This document shows positions 59,679-64,000 of a stretch of DNA of 64,000 bases, piece after piece. The DNA lies in assembly GCF_004362055.1 (NCBI RefSeq), contig NZ_SNXB01000005.1:186001-250000 (forward strand), read 5' to 3'. A program made the translations under genes and the position numbers. Numbering within the stretch: the first letter of the stretch is position 1; every line of letters begins with the position of its first letter. This DNA is from Flavobacterium sp. 245. Its GTDB lineage: Bacteria > Bacteroidota > Bacteroidia > Flavobacteriales > Flavobacteriaceae. Under the pieces are notes generated by a model, which saw nothing but the letters and a program-made list of their open reading frames with translations, searched no databases and was not told the origin of the DNA.

Positions 59679-61016
59679 TTAATTTTCAGCTTTTTCCGGT
59701 ATTGCAATTCGTACCGAAAGCAATGACAAAGCATAAATAAATGCGGGTGCCGCAATTCTCATTGCAGCGTGATTTATAGTTAGTAACCAAAAGAGGTAAA
59801 AAGACAAACAATAAAGATGCTGCCTGTTATTTATAAAAAGAATTAATGGCGTTAAAAACAGTATCAATAGCCCAAAAACACCAAACATTCCATGTTCAGC
59901 AAGCATTCTAGTTATTTCATTGTGTGAGGCAACTACATCACCTGATTCTTTTCGAAGTTCTTTACCCATTCCAGCCCCTACTCCCATTATAGGATTATCC
60001 AAAAAGAATTTAATTTCGGTGTCCATAATTTCTTCTCTTCCACTTAAAGTACTTTTTTTCGCACGTCCTAATGCATCTTTATTGGCATAACGTTTATCAA
60101 TAAGTCCTCTTGTTTGAATAGAACTATAAGTCCAAATTCCAACACCCATTAACGCAGTTAAGATAAATACCAAACTGAATTTTGCTTTTCCTTTTGCATT
60201 AGAAAATCGATACAAAAAAAACAAAAGGCAAATAATCATGACAACTCCAGTTATAATACCGCCTCTAGAAAAAGTTACAACTCCACGATAACTTACAAAC
60301 AGTAACAAACATACATTCAAAATATTATCTTTAATTGATTTAGAAAACAATACAAGCTGGGTAAAAAAAATAAAGATTCCTAAACCTAAAATTGTTGCCA
60401 CCTGATTTGGTCCAAATCCTCCAGAGGTTTCAAAATTAGAACCTGTACCGGTCACTACATCTCTCACGCTTGGCGTATATAAAAACAAATAGACTGTTGT
60501 TGTGAAAATTGGTAGCCCCATCACCGAAAGAATATTCTGCAATTGAGAAAATTGAATCCGTCTTGAATACATGTATATAGAACAAATTCCTAAACAGACT
60601 GGTCCAGAAAGATTAAAAAACAGTAGTTTTTTAACATCAACATCAACTTGATCTACTGAAGCCGTAACCAAAATACAAGGAATAAGTAAAATCAAGAAAA
60701 ACCAATAAATAAAAGATGATGGAGAGAAACTGCTATAAATCATGCCTAAAAACATGAAAAAAATAAGATTAAATTTCACATATTCATTATTGAAATTCCC
60801 TCCAGTCATACGCATGAATACCTCTGCACCAACCAAATATGCACAAACCAGCAATACTTCATTATTTTGATTTTTTGTTTTATTTACCAAATAAATTCCG
60901 GCTACAGGTATTATAAGCGCGTATAATTTCGAAAGAACTGGCAAAACAAAAACTGCCAAAGCAATAAGTAAATGCAATAAAATAAGGTAATAATATGTGA
61001 TCGTTTTATTTTTCAT
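59679..61016 (-). CDS. O-antigen ligase/polymerase family membrane protein (Wzy/WaaL-like)
   Basis: 445 residues with about 11 membrane helices. The periplasmic loop contains SGREEIMDTEIKFFLDNPIMGVGAGMGKELRKESGDVVASHNEITRMLAEHG (about 325-377), the Wzy_C motif with its key Arg and His. It either joins polymerised glycan to lipid A core or polymerises repeat units; sequence alone does not separate the two. It lies between the glycosyltransferases and the WcaJ-type gene, with an 8-nt gap to the upstream glycosyltransferase, so they form one operon. Confidence 0.9.
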   Translation of the reverse strand: MKNKTITYYYLILLHLLIALAVFVLPVLSKLYALIIPVAGIYLVNKTKNQNNEVLLVCAYLVGAEVFMRMTGGNFNNEYVKFNLIFFMFLGMIYSSFSPSSFIYWFFLILLIPCILVTASVDQVDVDVKKLLFFNLSGPVCLGICSIYMYSRRIQFSQLQNILSVMGLPIFTTTVYLFLYTPSVRDVVTGTGSNFETSGGFGPNQVATILGLGIFIFFTQLVLFSKSIKDNILNVCLLLFVSYRGVVTFSRGGIITGVVMIICLLFFLYRFSNAKGKAKFSLVFILTALMGVGIWTYSSIQTRGLIDKRYANKDALGRAKKSTLSGREEIMDTEIKFFLDNPIMGVGAGMGKELRKESGDVVASHNEITRMLAEHGMFGVFGLLILFLTPLILFINNRQHLYCLSFYLFWLLTINHAAMRIAAPAFIYALSLLSVRIAIPEKAEN

Positions 61017-61024
61017 TAAAATAT

Positions 61025-62125
61025 TTAAACTGGAATTTCAGGAGTAAAATTAGTTAAAGAATTTAACCATTGTAAATAATCTTTGATTATTGATTTTTGA
61101 GAATATCTTGACTCAACAATATGATGTAATGTCGATCCCATTTGAAGACGCTCATTTTCATTCTCAATTAATCTTATAATCGACTCTGTGAATTGACATA
61201 GATCATTTGAATCTACTAAAAGACCTTCACTATCTGAAGAAATAATTTCAGAAATCTGACCCACATTTGTAGCTACAACAGCTTTTTCATATAAGCCATA
61301 CTCCAAAATTGCTAACGGAAGTCCTTCTGATAAAGATGGTAAAGTTGCGATTTCACATTGTTTTAAGACAGCACCTATATTGTCAACCGTCCCATAAAGA
61401 AAAACAGAATTTTCTAATTTAAATTCGTCAATTAAATCTTTTATTTTTTTTGAATGACTATCTTCAAAATCTTTTCCAAAAAAATGAAAAGTCCAATCAG
61501 GATGTTTTTCTTTAATTAAATGCGCTGATTTAATTAATAATTCATGATTTTTTTGCGGGCGCAGATTTGCAACACAAACAACCCTTTTATGATCTATTCC
61601 TTTTAAAGAAAACACTTTATACGAATCGTTCCTGTCAACAATGAAATTAGGAAAGTAAATTACATTTTTACAATTTAAATATGATTCAGCCCAATTCTTT
61701 AAAGCAGAATTTACTGCAACACTTCCAATAAAAAAAAACGAGCCTACTTTCAATGCTATATTTTTTCTAACTTCTAGATCCTGAGAAATTCCATAATGAT
61801 CATGCCAAATAATTTTGACTTTTGGAAAAACGCATTTAATTAGAACAGCCAAAAAAAATGAAGAACTATGGGCATGTATAACATTAATTGAATGTTTTTT
61901 AATATAAGATCTTGCCGTAAAAACAGCTTTTAAGTCTATTAGTTTCTTCTTATTTAAAAACAAGTAATTAACTTCTGCATCAATCTGATTCAAAAGCAAA
62001 CCTTCTTTTCGCGTTGCAATTAAACCTGAAAATTCAATTTTTTTTGACAATGCATTGGCATAATTTACCGCCATGCGCTCGGCTCCGCCAGCTTCCAAGG
62101 TATCTATTATTTGTACAACCCTCAT
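61025..62125 (-). CDS. Glycosyltransferase family 4-like
   Basis: 366 residues, GT-B fold. The N-terminal acceptor domain opens MRVVQIIDTLEAGGAERMAVNYANAL and contains VIHAHSSSFFLAVLIKCVF and IIWHDHYGIS. The donor domain shows VVCVANLRPQKNHELLIKSA, FLYGTVDNI, and the nucleotide-sugar site PSLSEGLPLAILEYGLYEKAVVATNVGQISEII (E-x7-E). The sugar it transfers cannot be told. It lies 2 nt after the next glycosyltransferase and 8 nt before the ligase gene. Confidence 0.93.
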   Translation of the reverse strand: MRVVQIIDTLEAGGAERMAVNYANALSKKIEFSGLIATRKEGLLLNQIDAEVNYLFLNKKKLIDLKAVFTARSYIKKHSINVIHAHSSSFFLAVLIKCVFPKVKIIWHDHYGISQDLEVRKNIALKVGSFFFIGSVAVNSALKNWAESYLNCKNVIYFPNFIVDRNDSYKVFSLKGIDHKRVVCVANLRPQKNHELLIKSAHLIKEKHPDWTFHFFGKDFEDSHSKKIKDLIDEFKLENSVFLYGTVDNIGAVLKQCEIATLPSLSEGLPLAILEYGLYEKAVVATNVGQISEIISSDSEGLLVDSNDLCQFTESIIRLIENENERLQMGSTLHHIVESRYSQKSIIKDYLQWLNSLTNFTPEIPV

Positions 62126-62127
62126 GT

Positions 62128-63243
62128 TTACAGCAAATTTTTAATTTCAGTTTCAAAAAAATCAGTAGTATAGTTCTGAGACCAATCTTGCGCTAACTTA
62201 CTTTTAGACATAAAAATATCTTTGTTTTCAAGAAGATTATTGAGCTGTACGACATCTTTTTCCAAATTCATCTTCAATAAAATTCCTCTATTTCCATAAT
62301 CAAGCATAAACGGAACACACGAAACATTAGTTGCGACAGGAACACAGCCCCAAAACATTCCTTCAGCAATTGCTTTTGGCCATCCTTCACTTTTTGATGG
62401 CAGTATTACAAAATGGCTTTTTTGATAGGCTTTTCTTACTGTTTCTTTATTTTGATTTCCATGTAAAACAATGTAGCCTTCTAATTTATTATCACTAATA
62501 TAAATTTCTAAATTATTCTTTTCGATACCATTTCCATAAACATTCAAAACTGCATTTATTCCTTTTTTAACTAATTCTTGAATTAATTTTATGGCATAAA
62601 GGGCATTTTTACCTGAAACCAAACTGCCAACAAAAATAAACTCAGTCTTTAAATCTAAACTGTTTTTTGAAATAATTTCTTTCTCTGCTTCTGAATATGT
62701 TGCAGTAAAAAAAGGTTTTATATTTTTGGATTGATCTGGCCAGTCTCCATAAACCAATACTTGCATATTTTTTGTTAAAAAAGAATTACTAAGAATCCAC
62801 TTTTGTAAACGATACGACAAAGGCTGTTTACTTTCAGAATCCCAATTACCCGCATACTTAGCCGTTTTCTTTTTGTTTGGAAAAAAAATTTGTGCAAGAC
62901 AACCGATTAAGCCTACATTTCCAGGGCAACGCAAATGAATATGATCTGCATCATACATAGCCCAAAAAATTTGCCAAAAAATGAGAGGAAGCTTAAATAT
63001 CGAATTAAGAATATTTTTCAAACTAGTGAAATTGAAATTCGGAATTTGCTTAAAATCGATGTTTTCACACTCATAAAAAGTATCAATTTCGGTCAAACCT
63101 TTTTTTAATTCTAAAGGAGCGACAACAGCTACTTCATCAATATATTTAAACCAAATATTCATTTCTCTAACATAAGGAGCATATCCCCAAAAAGCACCAT
63201 CTTTTTGAATATGAACAACATGAGTTATAACAACTAATTTCAT
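62128..63243 (-). CDS. Glycosyltransferase (GT4-like)
   Basis: 371 residues from the ATG at 63243 (MKLVVITHVVHIQKDGAFWGYAPYVREMNIW). The GT-B donor domain contains FIFVGSLVSGKNALYAIKLIQEL, VLHGNQNKETVRKAYQKSHFVILPSKSEGWPKAIAEGMFWGCVPVATNVSCVPFML, with the usual EGWPKAIAEGM motif. The start overlaps the upstream stop in an ATGA tetranucleotide, a clear translational coupling; a longer frame from a TTG at 63273 is unneeded. Confidence 0.92.
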   Translation of the reverse strand: MKLVVITHVVHIQKDGAFWGYAPYVREMNIWFKYIDEVAVVAPLELKKGLTEIDTFYECENIDFKQIPNFNFTSLKNILNSIFKLPLIFWQIFWAMYDADHIHLRCPGNVGLIGCLAQIFFPNKKKTAKYAGNWDSESKQPLSYRLQKWILSNSFLTKNMQVLVYGDWPDQSKNIKPFFTATYSEAEKEIISKNSLDLKTEFIFVGSLVSGKNALYAIKLIQELVKKGINAVLNVYGNGIEKNNLEIYISDNKLEGYIVLHGNQNKETVRKAYQKSHFVILPSKSEGWPKAIAEGMFWGCVPVATNVSCVPFMLDYGNRGILLKMNLEKDVVQLNNLLENKDIFMSKSKLAQDWSQNYTTDFFETEIKNLL

Positions 63244-64000
63244 TGCAAAATCATATTGGAAAATTTGTTGCAATAATTCATTATCTCAAAATTTTCTAGA
63301 AAAGTTATTCTTGCATTGTCACTCATCTTATTATATTCGGAAAAATTACTTTCAACCTTATAAAATAGAGAAACCATTGATTCTAAATTTGGATCAAATT
63401 TAAAACAATCCGAACCATCTTGTAAGTAGTTTGCTAGTCCTGTAAAATTAGAAATCAATAAAGGCGTAGAATTCATTAATGCCTCTAAACCTACTGTTGG
63501 TAAATTATCTATTTTTGAAGGTATTATTGCAAAATGACTTTGCAGCAAATAGTCATCAACTTTATCATACTTAATTCCACCAAAAAACTTAATTTCACTT
63601 ACATTAACAATCATTTTTTTTATTTCACTTTCTAAACTTCCGGTGCCAGCAATATTTAAAAATAAATTTGAAAATTTATTTTTTCTTTTATAACTTATAA
63701 ATGCTTCTATTAATTCTAATATTCCTTTTGAAGGATCAAGTCTTCCTAAATAAGAAATAATAATTTTATTTTCATTCTGAATATTTTTGTATTGAAATCT
63801 ATCCTTCATTGGATTCAGAAAAACTAAACCCTTTTTTAAGTTATAACTTTTTTTCAAATCTTCTTGTGCTAAATCTGATGGACAAATAATTGCATCACAA
63901 AAAAATTTATAAAATATACTTTTTCTAAAAATCAAAACATTCCTTTTCAAATGCTTTCCTCTACTGTCTAAAGCAATTTGTCCCATTAAAGTATGATAAT
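63240..64000 (-). CDS. Glycosyltransferase (GT4-like), 5' end beyond right edge
   Basis: At least 252 residues are visible. The frame remains open from an internal Met at 63986 to the window edge (upstream residues read YHTL), so the true start is outside. Visible parts are the end of the acceptor domain (GKHLKRNVLIFRKSIFYKFFCDAIICPSDLAQEDL), then YLGRLDPSKGILELIEAF, LNIAGTGSLESEIKK, FFGGIKYDKVDDYLLQSHFAIIPSKIDNLPTVGLEALMNSTPLLISNFTG. It lacks a 'SxxEGxP' loop (it has SKIDNLP), a mild variation. The polysaccharide cluster continues to the right. Confidence 0.9.
   Translation of the reverse strand, partial: YHTLMGQIALDSRGKHLKRNVLIFRKSIFYKFFCDAIICPSDLAQEDLKKSYNLKKGLVFLNPMKDRFQYKNIQNENKIIISYLGRLDPSKGILELIEAFISYKRKNKFSNLFLNIAGTGSLESEIKKMIVNVSEIKFFGGIKYDKVDDYLLQSHFAIIPSKIDNLPTVGLEALMNSTPLLISNFTGLANYLQDGSDCFKFDPNLESMVSLFYKVESNFSEYNKMSDNARITFLENFEIMNYCNKFSNMILQ

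Noticed and set aside
1..64000. Insertion sequences, prophage, toxin-antitoxin, restriction or other defence genes
   Set aside because: I looked for transposase DDE, recombinase, phage and defence motifs among all plausible genes and saw none.

Overview
The window looks like chromosomal DNA of a Flavobacterium-like member of the Bacteroidota. It is AT-rich and full of Bacteroidota families: SusC/SusD, HmuY, a PorV2-like barrel, DUF4173, DUF5362, DUF6607, DUF4105 and many short Ser/Cys lipoproteins. It uses the Bacteroidota -7 promoter box TAnnTTTG and shows almost no Shine-Dalgarno sites. I see no prophage, insertion sequence, integrase, CRISPR array or rRNA operon. It is mostly core genome, and the accessory content is mainly structured intergenic DNA.

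Layout. 0-1.5 kb: a three-gene minus-strand cassette (membrane protein, winged-helix regulator, DUF4173 membrane protein running off the left edge) with the same inverted-repeat operator in front of its first and last genes. 2-5.7 kb: corA, folD and ffh. 5.9-10.4 kb: two SGNH esterases and an MBOAT acyltransferase, a likely cell-wall or glycan O-acetylation operon. 10.9-15.1 kb: a haem locus (HmuY lipoprotein, TonB receptor) divergent from DUF6607 across a palindromic operator. 15.3-19.7 kb: an orphan SusC/SusD pair. 20-31.5 kb: argS, a TonB-type barrel protein, cutC, fabH, an S9D glutamyl-endopeptidase-like peptidase, an ABC ATPase and OmpA/lipocalin lipoproteins. 31.7-38.3 kb: htpG, several small envelope proteins and two tRNA-Thr(UGU) genes, each with its own promoter and terminator. 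38.4-45.6 kb: idi-queD-bcp-manA, an exported MsrB/MsrA pair, aminopeptidase P and a quinone oxidoreductase. 46-58 kb: an FAD oxidoreductase, recQ, the kpsF-tatC-AhpD-like operon, lptB, GH25, pssA, a PorV2-like protein and DUF4105. 58.2-64 kb: a surface-polysaccharide cluster (WcaJ-type initiator, O-antigen ligase/polymerase, three glycosyltransferases) that continues past the right edge.

The most unusual content is between genes. Two loci (1619-1907 and 45605-45923) have the same architecture: four short palindromes about 50 nt apart, followed by a 111-nt element. That element has a conserved 5' module with a CGAA-capped hairpin, then a long hairpin whose stem sequence differs completely between copies while its 21-nt loop is partly conserved. 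Shared structure with changed sequence suggests a folded RNA. At least eight other families of short 'phrase' inverted repeats (perfect arms of 17, 25, 29, 27 and 21 bp, among others) fill other gaps, usually just after stop codons.

Several gene starts were corrected where the upstream TTG is really the end of a -7 promoter box or lies at the transcription start (ABC ATPase, msrB, an 88-aa protein, pssA).
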